A stretch of 18,766 bases of DNA from Cyanothece sp. UBA12306 (lineage in GTDB: Bacteria; Cyanobacteriota; Cyanobacteriia; Cyanobacteriales; Microcystaceae), in NCBI GenBank assembly GCA_003448685.1, contig DLXW01000194.1, positions 2,259 to 21,024 of the forward strand, in the 5' to 3' direction. Position numbers and translations under genes: made by a program. Below are positions 1 to 8,473 of this stretch, in pieces. How positions within the stretch are numbered: the first letter of the stretch is position 1; every line of letters begins with the position of its first letter. Under the pieces are notes generated by a model, which saw nothing but the letters and a program-made list of their open reading frames with translations, was not told where the DNA came from and ran no database searches.

Positions 1-750
1 AATGGAAAAAAATAACCCTCGACCAGCTTTTTTAAAAGAACCATAGGATTGACATAAGAAAACTAGGGCAGCACTCAAAATAATTCCAGCTAAATTCGTT
101 AAAAATAGGATCAATGCTCCCATCGTTAAACTAGCTTCTCCGTCCAACTCACTTAAACCAACACTCACCTTTTTTCCTAGGGATAAACCAATCCCAACCA
201 CACTCAAAGGAGGCACCAAAGCAACCGCAATAGCAACTCCAGGTAAAGCATTAGCAATACTACGCCTAGTATAGGTAAAACCAGCGGCTGTTCCCGCAGC
301 TATGGCGACTCCTAAATCTAATAATGTGGGTTTAGTTCGACCGATTATTTCTTCTTCCACTACGTTTAAATTAATTATATTAGTGGTAATAGAAGCAAGA
401 AAAATTGTCAGAATAATTCCTGAACCTAAAGTCAGAGATGAGCGTTTAATTAAAGAATGATTTCCTATAACAATACCATAGGCTAAACTAATAATAGGAT
501 TCATTAGTGGGGCAATAATCATTGCTCCAATAATGGTGGCCGTACTATTAGATAAAAGTCCTAAAGTAGCGATAATAGTGGATAAACTCAGCAGAAAGTA
601 AAAGCTAAGGGAAGGAATTGAACTTTGTTCTTGATTAAGGGTTAATTCTTCAAGAGGTACGGGAGATTCCTTGAGTACTTGCCAATTGCCAGCATAATCG
701 TGCCAAAAGTTTTTCAAAGCTTTGATTATCGATTGTGGTGAGTCTTTCAC
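1..750 (-). CDS. DUF389 family membrane protein, N-terminal part (3' end outside window)
   Basis: This is an open frame of 250 codons that runs off the left edge without a stop. It starts at GTG 750-748; a TAG lies three codons upstream, so GTG is the only usual start. The first ~45 residues are hydrophilic. From about residue 48 there are hydrophobic helices with the DUF389 signature NSTATIIGAMIIAPLMNP at about 68-85, then further membrane segments near 105-128, 145-160, 168-190 and 208-235. DUF389 (TIGR00341-like) proteins are multi-pass inner-membrane proteins of unknown substrate. The frame is intact as far as visible. It is divergent from hpt with 75 bp between them. Family assignment is fairly sure; no function can be given. 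Confidence 0.85.
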   Translation of the reverse strand, partial: MKDSPQSIIKALKNFWHDYAGNWQVLKESPVPLEELTLNQEQSSIPSLSFYFLLSLSTIIATLGLLSNSTATIIGAMIIAPLMNPIISLAYGIVIGNHSLIKRSSLTLGSGIILTIFLASITTNIINLNVVEEEIIGRTKPTLLDLGVAIAAGTAAGFTYTRRSIANALPGVAIAVALVPPLSVVGIGLSLGKKVSVGLSELDGEASLTMGALILFLTNLAGIILSAALVFLCQSYGSFKKAGRGLFFSI

Positions 751-780
751 AATGAACTATTCATAAGTCAGTATTTTTAC

Positions 781-786
781 TATAAT
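781..786 (+). promoter_or_regulatory. Possible -10 box for hpt
   Basis: TATAAT lies 39 bp before the hpt ATG in the 75-bp divergent gap. No convincing -35 is found 16-18 bp upstream. On the other strand the same gap carries TTGACA (795-800) and a nearby TTGACT, possible -35 elements for the DUF389 gene, again without a well-placed -10. Only the -10 hexamer is directly seen; promoter activity is inferred. Confidence 0.35.
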
Positions 787-825
787 AAGTCAATTGTCAA
801 TCATCTTAGATTCTTTTAATTTTCT

Positions 826-1782
826 ATGTCTAGATCGCCAATTTCTTGGAAAAATCATCAAAATATTTTTCAAGCAATTTTTTCTTGGTTATATAGCTAC
901 TGGAAGTTTTCTCGTCCCCATACTATTATCGGTACTAGCTTAAGTGTTTTTGCTTTATATTCGATCTCGTTAGCTTCTACCCAAAGTCAAGTTAGTTTCA
1001 ATAATTTAGGCTATTTTTTAGGATGCTTAATTGCCTGTATTTGTGGCAATGTTTATATTGTTGGTTTAAATCAATTAGAAGATGTGGAAATAGATCAAAT
1101 TAATAAACCGCATCTTCCTTTAGCTGCGGGAGAGTTTTCTTTAAAACAAGGAAAAATAATTGTTATTATTACCGGAATTTTAGCTCTGGCTCTAGCAACA
1201 ATTCTAGGACCTTGGTTAATCGCGACAGTAGCCATTAGTTTAACTATTGGGACTCTTTACTCCTTACCCCCCATTCGTTTAAAAAGATTTCCTTTTTTCG
1301 CTGCTTTATGTATTTTTACAGTCAGGGGAGTTATTGTTAATTTGGGACTATTTTTGTATTTTACTCAAGCATTAACAAACACAGCTTTTATCTCTGATGT
1401 GGTTTGGTTGTTAACCCTATTTATTTTAGTTTTTACCGTGGCGATCGCTATTTTTAAAGATGTTCCTGATCTCGAAGGAGATAAGCAGTATAACATCACT
1501 ACTTTTACAATTCTCTTGGGAAAATCGGCTATTTTAAAGATAGCTTGTGGCATTATCATCTTTTGTTACTTATTGATGATAACAGCAGGATTAATTAAAG
1601 TTTCAGGGATTAATTCTTGGTTGACTATTGGTTCCCACTTCAGTTTATTAGCTTTACTGTTGTGGCGTAGTCAAGCAGTAGATTTAGACAATAAAATTTC
1701 TATTGCTTCGTTTTATCAGTTTATCTGGAAGTTATTTTTCTTAGAGTATTTACTCTTTCCCTTAACTTGTATTTTAGAATAA
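826..1782 (+). CDS. hpt: Homogentisate phytyltransferase (UbiA family)
   Basis: This integral-membrane prenyltransferase condenses homogentisate with phytyl diphosphate to give 2-methyl-6-phytylbenzoquinol, the committed step of tocopherol (vitamin E) synthesis. The protein is 318 residues, close to the family length of about 300. The first aspartate motif NQLEDVEID is at residues 82-90 and the second, KDVPDLEGD, at 211-219; both bind the Mg-diphosphate. The WKFSRPHTIIGTSLSV stretch near residue 26 and the C-terminal ASFYQFIWKLFFLEYLL stretch match my memory of Synechocystis Slr1736. About eight or nine hydrophobic helices are visible. It has about 20 more N-terminal residues than Slr1736, and the initial ATG is the only methionine available there. 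No strong Shine-Dalgarno is seen. It appears monocistronic. Confidence 0.93.
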   Translation: MSRSPISWKNHQNIFQAIFSWLYSYWKFSRPHTIIGTSLSVFALYSISLASTQSQVSFNNLGYFLGCLIACICGNVYIVGLNQLEDVEIDQINKPHLPLAAGEFSLKQGKIIVIITGILALALATILGPWLIATVAISLTIGTLYSLPPIRLKRFPFFAALCIFTVRGVIVNLGLFLYFTQALTNTAFISDVVWLLTLFILVFTVAIAIFKDVPDLEGDKQYNITTFTILLGKSAILKIACGIIIFCYLLMITAGLIKVSGINSWLTIGSHFSLLALLLWRSQAVDLDNKISIASFYQFIWKLFFLEYLLFPLTCILE

Positions 1783-1822
1783 TAAAGTTTGGGGAGAAAC
1801 TATGTTTTATGCTCTTGGTATA

Positions 1823-1882
1823 AGAAAAGATTATTTTTGAAGCTGAATTAATTAAAAAATTTCAATAATAAGCTTTTCTTTA
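1823..1882 (+). terminator. Possible terminator or stem-loop after hpt
   Basis: AGAAAAGATTATT (1823-1835) pairs with AATAAT (1864-1869) and CTTTTCT (1873-1879), with a 3-nt bulge (AAG) and a loop of about 28 nt. The right arm is followed by a short T-rich stretch. It lies 40-100 bp after the hpt stop. The large loop and low GC make it a weak candidate. Confidence 0.3.
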
Positions 1883-1936
1883 CATAACTTAATGTTGGAT
1901 CGACTTTGAGAGATTTTTTCTGAATTTGCTCGATTA

Positions 1937-1965
1937 TTGACTTTTGGCAATTTTTAAAATATTAT
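1937..1965 (+). promoter_or_regulatory. Sigma70-type promoter for the cpgS-arcC-recQ operon
   Basis: TTGACT (1937-1942) and TATTAT (1960-1965) are separated by exactly 17 bp, a near-consensus arrangement. Predicted transcription would start near 1972, giving a 5' leader of about 125 nt before the cpgS ATG at 2096. The rest of the 313-bp gap (1783-2095) is AT-rich and holds no convincing gene. Confidence 0.5.
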
Positions 1966-2095
1966 TTTAAGTGGTATGCTGTGGAATTATTGTATCTAAA
2001 AAGCAAAATAGATAACCGAAAATACTGATTAAATAAGGGTTTAACACTTTTAATAAAAAATCTGAATTGCCAATATAGAATCAAGGAGCAATTTG

Positions 2096-3475
2096 ATGGA
2101 GAGTCAAAAAGAAGACAGTTTAACTTCTCCCGTGAGAAAGCCAAGTAAAATTGTTATAATGGGTGCCGCCGGCCGGGATTTTCATAATTTTAATCAAGTT
2201 TATCGCCAAGATCCAACAGTAGAAGTTGTGGCTTTTACTGCTGCCCAAATATCAGGAATTGCCAACCGTCGTTATCCAGCCAAATTAGCGGGTTCTCTGT
2301 ATCGAGAGGGTATACCTATAGTTGAAGAAACCGAATTAGAATCCCTGTGTCGTCGAGAGTCAATTGATTGTGTCGTCTTTGCCTATAGCGATCTCACCCA
2401 TGGAGAAGTCATGCACCTAGCTTCCCGTGCTATGGTAGCAGGCTCAGATTTCCTGCTTTTGGGTCCCCAAAGAACTATGCTGTCAGCCCAAGTCCCTGTG
2501 ATAGCCGTTTCGGCAGTGCGCACTGGTTGCGGTAAATCTCAGACTACTCGTTGGCTTTCCAAGTTATTAAGACAAAAAGGATTGCGGGTAGGCGTGATTC
2601 GCCATCCTATGCCCTATGGTGACTTAGAAAAGCAAATTGTGCAAAGATTTGCCAGTAAAGCCGATTTAGATATGGCTCAATGCACCATCGAGGAACGGGA
2701 GGAATATGAACCCCATCTCGAAGCAGGCAATATTGTCTATGCCGGGGTTGATTATGGATTAATAGTTCAGCAAGCAGAGCAAGAAGCCGATATAATCCTC
2801 TGGGATGGTGGTAATAACGATTTCCCCCTTATTAAACCCGATTTACACCTTGTTTTAGTTGATCCCTTACGACCTGGAAACGAAACAACCCACCATCCAG
2901 GGGAAGTTGTCCTACGCATGGCCGATATAGCGATTATTGCTAAAACCGATGCAGCAGCCGATGCCGATATCCAGAAAGTTAGGGATACGGTCAAAAAGGT
3001 TAATCCCAAAGCCATTATCGTTCGTGGTGCTTCTCCGATCGAATTAGACAGTCCCGAAGCTGTGCGCGATCGCCGTGTGTTAGTAGTAGAAGATGGTCCA
3101 ACCACTACCCATGGAGGAATGCCCTATGGCGCTGGCTATGTAGCAGCTACCCGCGCTCAAGCAGCCACCATTGTTGATCCGAGGACTTATGCTGTGCCAG
3201 AAATAGCCGCAGTTTATGCTAGTTACCCCCATATCGGACCAATCCTACCAGCGATGGGTTATTTTCCAGCTCAACTCAAAGCCCTAGAAACCACAATTAA
3301 CAATGCCGATGTGGATGTTGTGGTAGCTGCAACTCCGAGCAATCTCAGTTCTCTGATGCAACTAAATAAACCTGTTGTACGTGCGCACTACGAATTTGCC
3401 GAAGTGGGGGAACCCAGTCTATCTTCTCAAATAGAACAATTTCTGGCTCTACAGAATTTGGGAGGTTGCTCCTGA
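2096..3475 (+). CDS. cpgS: Cyclic 2,3-diphosphoglycerate synthetase-like P-loop protein
   Basis: The protein is 459 residues and resembles the family named after the archaeal CpgS, which closes 2,3-diphosphoglycerate to its cyclic form with ATP. Residues 17-130 look like a nucleotide-binding-type alpha/beta domain (KIVIMGAAGRDFHNF). A P-loop, TGCGKS at 143-148, follows, then WDGGNND at 236-242, HHPGE near 266-270 and AKTD at 282-285. The start is ATG 2096, with AAGGAG at 2083-2088 seven bases upstream; a TTG one codon earlier is less likely. It is the first gene of an operon whose stop overlaps the arcC start. In a mesophilic cyanobacterium cyclic diphosphoglycerate is not an expected solute, so the true reaction may differ. 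Family call is good; substrate is uncertain. Confidence 0.8.
   Translation: MESQKEDSLTSPVRKPSKIVIMGAAGRDFHNFNQVYRQDPTVEVVAFTAAQISGIANRRYPAKLAGSLYREGIPIVEETELESLCRRESIDCVVFAYSDLTHGEVMHLASRAMVAGSDFLLLGPQRTMLSAQVPVIAVSAVRTGCGKSQTTRWLSKLLRQKGLRVGVIRHPMPYGDLEKQIVQRFASKADLDMAQCTIEEREEYEPHLEAGNIVYAGVDYGLIVQQAEQEADIILWDGGNNDFPLIKPDLHLVLVDPLRPGNETTHHPGEVVLRMADIAIIAKTDAAADADIQKVRDTVKKVNPKAIIVRGASPIELDSPEAVRDRRVLVVEDGPTTTHGGMPYGAGYVAATRAQAATIVDPRTYAVPEIAAVYASYPHIGPILPAMGYFPAQLKALETTINNADVDVVVAATPSNLSSLMQLNKPVVRAHYEFAEVGEPSLSSQIEQFLALQNLGGCS
3461..3465 (+). promoter_or_regulatory. Ribosome binding site that sets the arcC start
   Basis: GGAGG sits inside the end of cpgS, nine bases before ATG 3475. The cpgS stop and arcC start share one base in TGATG. 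This supports translational coupling and argues for ATG 3475 over the in-frame TTG at 3466, which directly abuts the GGAGG. Confidence 0.6.
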
Positions 3476-4374
3476 TGCTAGTGATGATTGCTTTGGGAGG
3501 TAATGCCCTGATTCGCCGTGGTCAACCGCCAGAAGTAGAAATACAGCGAGAAAATATTAAACAAGCAGCGCAAGCGATCGCCAAAGTAGCTAGAGACCAT
3601 CAAGTTGTAGTTACCCACGGGAATGGCCCCCAGGTGGGACTACTTGCTATGCAATCTGAAACCTATCAAGGCCTTAAACCCTATCCCCTAGATATTTTAG
3701 ATGCCCAAACAGAAGGGGCAATAGGTTATTTGATTGAGCAAGAACTCGATAATCAAGGACTAGAACCACCCATCGTCACCCTGCTGACTCAGATCGAAGT
3801 AGATCCCGATGATCTGGCTTTTTCTAAACCAACTAAACCCATTGGTGCAGTTTATTCTAAAATAGAAGCTCAAAGATTGGCTCAAGAACGAGGTTGGACA
3901 ATTGCTGCTGACGGTCAGGGCTATCGTCGGGTTGTTCCTTCTCCTGAACCGAAGCGAATCTTGGAGTTGTCTACAATCGAATTATTGGTCAAAGTCGGAG
4001 CATTAGTCATTTGTGGTGGTGGAGGAGGTATTCCCGTTATTATTACTCCCTCTGGTAGGATTTGTGGGGTTGAAGCTGTCATTGATAAAGATTTAGCCAC
4101 CGCATTGTTAGCCACTAAATTACAAGCCGATGCCTTGCTACTCTTAACGGATGTGGATGGGGTTTATACTAACTGGGGTACTCCAACAGCAAAACTTCTA
4201 TCCATGACCACTCCTTCAGAGTTAAGCAACTATAGTTTTGCTCCTGGTTCGATGCAACCCAAGGTAGAAGCAGCTTGTCGTTTCGTTAAAGCTACTGGTG
4301 CCATGGCTGGAATTGGTAAATTAGAAGATGCAGTAGAAATTTTGAGGGGCGATCGCGGCACAATGGTAAAATGA
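3475..4374 (+). CDS. arcC: Carbamate kinase
   Basis: This enzyme interconverts carbamoyl phosphate plus ADP with carbamate plus ATP, in the cytosol. The protein is 299 residues, slightly under the usual ~310, and belongs to the amino-acid kinase fold. Visible motifs are MIALGGNAL (4-12), the anion-hole/substrate loop VTHGNGPQVG (46-55), VIDKD (202-206), LLTDVDGV (223-230) and GSMQPKV (258-264). The ATG at 3475 gives the typical N terminus directly before the first beta strand. The start overlaps the cpgS stop by one base and the stop overlaps the recQ start (ATGA). No arginine deiminase or ornithine carbamoyltransferase gene lies nearby, so a classical arginine-fermentation role is not supported here. 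Confidence 0.92.
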   Translation: MLVMIALGGNALIRRGQPPEVEIQRENIKQAAQAIAKVARDHQVVVTHGNGPQVGLLAMQSETYQGLKPYPLDILDAQTEGAIGYLIEQELDNQGLEPPIVTLLTQIEVDPDDLAFSKPTKPIGAVYSKIEAQRLAQERGWTIAADGQGYRRVVPSPEPKRILELSTIELLVKVGALVICGGGGGIPVIITPSGRICGVEAVIDKDLATALLATKLQADALLLLTDVDGVYTNWGTPTAKLLSMTTPSELSNYSFAPGSMQPKVEAACRFVKATGAMAGIGKLEDAVEILRGDRGTMVK

Positions 4375-6527
4375 AGCTAGATAACTTGACTAACAGAATG
4401 TTCCCGTCTCAGTCCCTTGAAGAGTCATTAAAACAATTCTTTGGCTATGATAGTTTTCGTCCTGGACAGGCTAAGATAATCGAAGAAGCCCTGCAAAATC
4501 GTGATTTATTGGTGATTATGCCCACGGGAGGGGGAAAGTCTCTGTGTTTTCAATTACCAGCACTGCTTAAACCTGGATTAACGGTGGTGGTTTCTCCTTT
4601 AATTGCTCTGATGCAAGATCAAGTAGATACCCTTTTAGATAACGGGATCGGTGCAACATTCCTCAATAGTAGCCTCAAATCCGAGGAAGTGCGATCGCGT
4701 GAACGGGACATTATTCAAGGGAAAATTAAGTTATTATATGTGGCTCCAGAACGATTGTTAAACGATAAATTTACCCCTTTTCTTGACTTGATTGTCCAAA
4801 AAATTGGTATTTCTGCCTTTGCTATAGATGAAGCCCATTGTGTGTCTGAATGGGGTCATGATTTTCGTCCTGAATACCGCAAATTAAAACAACTGCGTCA
4901 ACGTTATCCTCAAGTATCCATGTTAGGTTTGACGGCAACAGCAACCAAGCGGGTTAGAGAGGATATTGTTCAACAATTAGGACTGAGACAGCCAGGAATA
5001 CATATTACTAGTTTTAATCGCCCCAATCTTTACTATGATGTTCAGCTAAAAGAACGGCGCAGTTATAATAAATTACTCAAGTATGTTCGTCGACAAAAAG
5101 GCTCAGGAATTGTCTATTGTTTAAGTCGTCGTTCAGTAGATGAAATTGCCTTTCGCTTGCAAAATGACGGCATTGAAGCTTTACCCTATCATGCAGGGAT
5201 GGCAGACGAAACTAGGGCATTAAACCAAAACAGATTTATTCGAGACGATGTTCAAGTAATGGTGGCAACTATTGCTTTTGGTATGGGAATTAATAAACCA
5301 GATGTACGGTTTGTTATTCATTATGATTTACCCCGTAATTTAGAAGGATATTATCAAGAATCAGGACGTGCTGGTAGGGATGGAGAAGCAGCAGAATGTA
5401 CCCTATTTTTTAGTTTGTCAGATCTCAAGAAAATTGAATATTTAATCGAGCAGAAAACGGCTCCCCAAGAGCAAAAAATTGCCCGTCAACAGTTGCGCCA
5501 AGTGGTGGACTATGCCGAAGGAACCGAATGCCGACGCACTATTGTGTTACGCTATTTTGGTGAAAGATTTGCCGGAAATTGTGGCCAGTGTGATAATTGT
5601 CGTGACCCCAAACCTATCGAAGACTGGACGATTGAAGCACAAAAGTTTCTTTCTTGTGTTGCTCGTTGCAATGAACGGTTTGGGATCACCCATATTATCG
5701 ATGTTTTGAGAGGGTCAAAAAGGAGTAAAATTGAAAAAAACGGGCATCATTTACTATCAACTTATGGTATTGGAAAAGATAGAAGTGTCGCCGAATGGAA
5801 AATGTTAGGGCGCTCTTTAATTCATCAAGGATTATTAGATGAAACAAGCGACGGCTTTTCTGTCTTAAAACTCAATAAAAAGAGTTGGGAAATATTGCGC
5901 AAACAAAGAAATGTCGAAATTGCAATCACTCAAAAAGCTCCAACAAAAGTATTAGGAGAATATAATCAGAATGCTGTTGAAATTGAGTTGCTATTTGACC
6001 GTTTAAGGAAATTGAGAAAACAATTAGCAGATAGCAATCAAATTGCACCTTATGTTATTTTTGCTGATTCTAGTTTAAAGTTAATGGCACAATTAAAACC
6101 CAAAACTATAGCAGAATTTGCTAAAATTTCTGGGGTAACTGACTATAAAATTAGTCAATATGGAGATAGATTTGTCTCAGAAATTAGGTCATTTTGTCAA
6201 GAACAAGCACCACCTAATCCTTTACCAACCCAAAGTAATATGATTACCTTGCAACTTCATCAACAAGGGTTAAGCACTAGAGAAATAGCCGAAATGCGAG
6301 GATTAAAAGAAAGTACAATTTACTCCCATTTATCAGAACTGATTGAAATGCGCCAACCCGTCGATATTAATCAATTTGTTCTTCCAGTTAAGCAAGATCT
6401 AATTATTCAAGCTATCAAAAAAATTGGTGATTATGCCTTAACTCCAATCAAAGAACATTTAGGAGACAATTACAGTTATAATGAAATCAAATTAGTAAGA
6501 GCTTGGTATCGGAGGAAAAATCAGTAA
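4371..6527 (+). CDS. recQ: ATP-dependent DNA helicase RecQ
   Basis: A superfamily 2, 3'-5' DNA helicase for recombination and repair. In order: Walker A PTGGGKS (51-57), DEAH box (153-156), motif III GLTATA (186-191), helicase C-terminal domain with QESGRAGRDGE (about 339-349), zinc-binding cysteines C387, C404, C407 and C410, a winged-helix RQC region, an HRDC domain at about 551-620, and a C-terminal helix-turn-helix-like segment (QGLSTREIAEMRGLKESTIY) at about 634-653. The length of 718 is larger than E. coli RecQ (about 610) because of this last part, which is common in many bacterial RecQ proteins. ATG 4371 overlaps the arcC stop; ATG 4398 is an alternative. Co-transcription with arcC looks likely but has no evident functional logic. 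Confidence 0.95.
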   Translation: MKLDNLTNRMFPSQSLEESLKQFFGYDSFRPGQAKIIEEALQNRDLLVIMPTGGGKSLCFQLPALLKPGLTVVVSPLIALMQDQVDTLLDNGIGATFLNSSLKSEEVRSRERDIIQGKIKLLYVAPERLLNDKFTPFLDLIVQKIGISAFAIDEAHCVSEWGHDFRPEYRKLKQLRQRYPQVSMLGLTATATKRVREDIVQQLGLRQPGIHITSFNRPNLYYDVQLKERRSYNKLLKYVRRQKGSGIVYCLSRRSVDEIAFRLQNDGIEALPYHAGMADETRALNQNRFIRDDVQVMVATIAFGMGINKPDVRFVIHYDLPRNLEGYYQESGRAGRDGEAAECTLFFSLSDLKKIEYLIEQKTAPQEQKIARQQLRQVVDYAEGTECRRTIVLRYFGERFAGNCGQCDNCRDPKPIEDWTIEAQKFLSCVARCNERFGITHIIDVLRGSKRSKIEKNGHHLLSTYGIGKDRSVAEWKMLGRSLIHQGLLDETSDGFSVLKLNKKSWEILRKQRNVEIAITQKAPTKVLGEYNQNAVEIELLFDRLRKLRKQLADSNQIAPYVIFADSSLKLMAQLKPKTIAEFAKISGVTDYKISQYGDRFVSEIRSFCQEQAPPNPLPTQSNMITLQLHQQGLSTREIAEMRGLKESTIYSHLSELIEMRQPVDINQFVLPVKQDLIIQAIKKIGDYALTPIKEHLGDNYSYNEIKLVRAWYRRKNQ

Positions 6528-6548
6528 ACCGTTACACAATTAAATTTT

Positions 6549-6574
6549 TTAGCTAGAAAAATGCTAATTTTTTT
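6549..6574 (+). terminator. Probable intrinsic terminator of the recQ operon
   Basis: TTAGC (6549-6553) and GCTAA (6563-6567) form a short stem, followed directly by seven T (6568-6574). It lies 22 bp past the recQ stop. The stem has only five pairs, so strength is doubtful. Confidence 0.45.
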
Positions 6575-6621
6575 AACTTAAAATAACGTCTAAATTATCG
6601 AATATTATTAGGTCTAAAATC

Positions 6622-6637
6622 TAGCTTTTTAAAGCTA
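6622..6637. other. Small inverted repeat in the recQ-aroA gap
   Basis: TAGCTTT and AAAGCTA flank a 2-nt centre. It sits in the 212-bp gap between recQ and aroA, about 100 bp before aroA. The role is unknown; it could add to termination or be part of the aroA leader. Confidence 0.35.
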
Positions 6638-6688
6638 AAAGTTTTTAAAGAGAGGCTTGAATATTCGTCATAAAAATAACTTCTGTAC

Positions 6689-6709
6689 GGGCTTAATAAT
6701 ATTAAGCCC
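6689..6709. promoter_or_regulatory. Perfect 10-bp inverted repeat just before aroA
   Basis: GGGCTTAATA and TATTAAGCCC are separated by one base, a 21-nt perfect palindrome ending 30 bp before the aroA ATG. There is no T-run after it, so it is not a normal terminator. It may be an operator or an mRNA stem in the 5' leader. The following CTGACTACTGACTTCTAACTT is a short degenerate tandem run. Confidence 0.45.
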
Positions 6710-6739
6710 CTGACTACTGACTTCTAACTTCATAAAATT

Positions 6740-8086
6740 ATGTCATCTATTATTACTATCAAAAGTATTGGTAACCAACAAGATTTAGTTATTAATCCAC
6801 CTTCTGGAGGATTATCATTACAAGGGACAATTAAAATTCCTGGGGATAAATCTATTTCCCATCGATCCTTGATGTTAGGAGCGATCGCCCAAGGAGAAAC
6901 CACTATCGAGGGATTATTACTAGGAGAAGATCCTCGCAGTACAGCAGCTTGTTTTCGCTCTATGGGTGCGCAAATTTCCCCCCTGAATAGCCAAAGTATC
7001 ACCGTTCAAGGAGTAGGACTAGGAAACCTCCAAGAACCCCTAGATCTGCTCGATGCTGGCAATTCTGGCACTACCATGAGGTTAATGTTAGGTTTACTCG
7101 CATCCCACAGTAATCGCTTTTTCTGTGTCACGGGGGATAATTCTCTGCGATCGCGTCCTATGTCCCGTGTCGTCCAACCTCTGCAACAAATGGGGGCTAA
7201 AATTTGGGGTCGTCAACAAAATTCCCTAGCACCCCTAGCCATTCAAGGACAAAACCTCAAACCGATCCATTATCATTCCCCTATTGCATCAGCCCAAGTT
7301 AAATCCTGCATTCTATTAGCTGGACTGATGACAGAAGGTAAAACCACTGTCACAGAACCCGCATTGTCAAGGGATCACAGCGAAAGAATGCTACAAGCAT
7401 TTGGGGCTAATTTAGCAATTGATCCCGAAACCCATAGCGTTACTATTACCGGAAAACCTACCTTAATTGGACAAAAAGTGGTAGTTCCTGGGGATATTAG
7501 TTCCGCAGCTTTTTGGTTAGTAGCAGGGGCGATTATTCCAGGATCGGAATTAGTAATCGAAAATGTGGGAATTAATCCCACAAGAACAGGAATTTTAGAA
7601 GCCTTAAAAATGATGGAAGCTAATATTAGTTTAGAAAATGAAAGGATAGTAACAGGAGAACCGGTAGCTAATTTAAGGGTTAAATTTAGTCAGTTAAAAG
7701 CTTGTACTATTGAAGGAGCATTGATTCCCCGTCTTATTGATGAAATTCCCATTTTAGCTGTGGCTGCTGTCTGTGCCCAAGGAACGACTATTATTAAAGA
7801 TGCGGCAGAATTAAGGGTCAAAGAAAGCGATCGCTTGGCAGTTATGGCCTCTCAATTAAACAGTATGGGGGCGAAAATTACTGAGTTACCCGATGGCTTA
7901 GAAATTACAGGAGGAACTCCGTTAACAGGCCATGAAGTAGATAGTTATACTGATCATCGTATTGCCATGAGTTTAGCGATCGCTTCCCTAATTGCTCAAA
8001 GTTCAACTACTATCCATCGCTCTGAAGCTGCGGCGATTTCCTATCCAGAATTTGTGGCAACTTTACAGCAGTTAATTGTTAATTAG
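6740..8086 (+). CDS. aroA: 3-phosphoshikimate 1-carboxyvinyltransferase (EPSP synthase)
   Basis: This enzyme transfers the enolpyruvyl group of PEP to shikimate 3-phosphate, the sixth step of the shikimate pathway toward chorismate and the aromatic amino acids; cytosolic. The protein is 448 residues, normal length. Motifs: [10 protein letters not shown] (34-43), GNSGTTMR (107-114), SAQVKS (184-189), RDHSERM (211-217), NPTR (279-282), catalytic-region LIDE (332-335), RVKESDR (359-365) and DHRIAM (395-400). GDKS, SAQVK, RDHSE and NPTR are the four motifs I recall as defining class II (CP4-type) enzymes, whereas the residue matching CP4 Ala100 is Gly110 here. The start has no clear Shine-Dalgarno, but no other start fits. 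It stands alone, behind a hairpin-rich leader. Confidence 0.96.
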   Translation: MSSIITIKSIGNQQDLVINPPSGGLSLQGTIKIPGDKSISHRSLMLGAIAQGETTIEGLLLGEDPRSTAACFRSMGAQISPLNSQSITVQGVGLGNLQEPLDLLDAGNSGTTMRLMLGLLASHSNRFFCVTGDNSLRSRPMSRVVQPLQQMGAKIWGRQQNSLAPLAIQGQNLKPIHYHSPIASAQVKSCILLAGLMTEGKTTVTEPALSRDHSERMLQAFGANLAIDPETHSVTITGKPTLIGQKVVVPGDISSAAFWLVAGAIIPGSELVIENVGINPTRTGILEALKMMEANISLENERIVTGEPVANLRVKFSQLKACTIEGALIPRLIDEIPILAVAAVCAQGTTIIKDAAELRVKESDRLAVMASQLNSMGAKITELPDGLEITGGTPLTGHEVDSYTDHRIAMSLAIASLIAQSSTTIHRSEAAAISYPEFVATLQQLIVN

Positions 8087-8120
8087 GATTTGTTCAAAAA
8101 GCTTATTTAAAGGATTGCTG

Positions 8121-8129
8121 TGTTATAAT
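8121..8129 (+). promoter_or_regulatory. Extended -10 promoter for the DUF5132-like gene
   Basis: TGTTATAAT is a perfect -10 with the TG extension, about 39 bp before ATG 8168. The -35 region is poor, which is tolerated for extended -10 promoters. Predicted leader is about 30 nt. Confidence 0.5.
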
Positions 8130-8167
8130 TTCATTAGTACCAGAGGTTTAGTAGGGGAAGTGTAAAA

Positions 8168-8470
8168 ATGTTAGAAACCTTAAAAAAAGCTTATCATGAC
8201 AATCCTAACCGTGCCATGGCTGTTGGACTAGGGGCTTTAGTCGTAACTCCTGTACTGATTCCTTTGCTAAAACCTGTAGCCAAAACAACGGTAAAAATGG
8301 GAGTTATTTTATATGAAAAAACCAAAGGAACTTTAGCGGAAACCGGTGAAGTTATAGCTGATATTATCGCAGAAGCAAAATCTGAAGTAATTGCCGAACA
8401 AGCTGAGAAGCAAGTCCTTCGTGCTACTTCTTCACCAGAAATTCAGGCAACTGAACAATCTCTAAGTTAG
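8168..8470 (+). CDS. Small DUF5132-like protein with one hydrophobic helix
   Basis: A 100-residue protein. ATG 8168 is preceded by AGGGGAAG, a good ribosome binding site. Residues 17-36 form one hydrophobic segment (MAVGLGALVVTPVLIPLL), followed by a basic/amphipathic helix (KPVAKTTVKMGVILYEKTKG) and a long polar helix rich in A, E and K (about 58-90). Residues 19-50 align with part of the protein encoded convergently at 8474-8767 (GLG start, LP/IP, then a K...G.. LY pattern). From memory this fits DUF5132, a family of unknown function. It stops three bases from the end of the convergent gene, beside a P1B-like ATPase operon. Real gene: likely. Function: unknown; perhaps an accessory of the metal ATPase. 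Confidence 0.7.
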   Translation: MLETLKKAYHDNPNRAMAVGLGALVVTPVLIPLLKPVAKTTVKMGVILYEKTKGTLAETGEVIADIIAEAKSEVIAEQAEKQVLRATSSPEIQATEQSLS

Positions 8471-8473
8471 AAA

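Noticed and set aside
1962..2144. 60-codon minus-strand open frame in the gap before cpgS
   Set aside because: It overlaps the cpgS start and its promoter, has no recognisable domain and shows an AT-rich random composition.
2767..3105. Long minus-strand open frame inside cpgS, and similar frames inside aroA, feoB, glgA and the ATPase gene
   Set aside because: Each lies fully opposite or within a gene with clear motifs and gives low-complexity, non-family protein; they are shadows.
3466..3474. TTG start for carbamate kinase
   Set aside because: It directly abuts the GGAGG; ATG 3475 has correct spacing, overlaps the cpgS stop and gives the usual N terminus.
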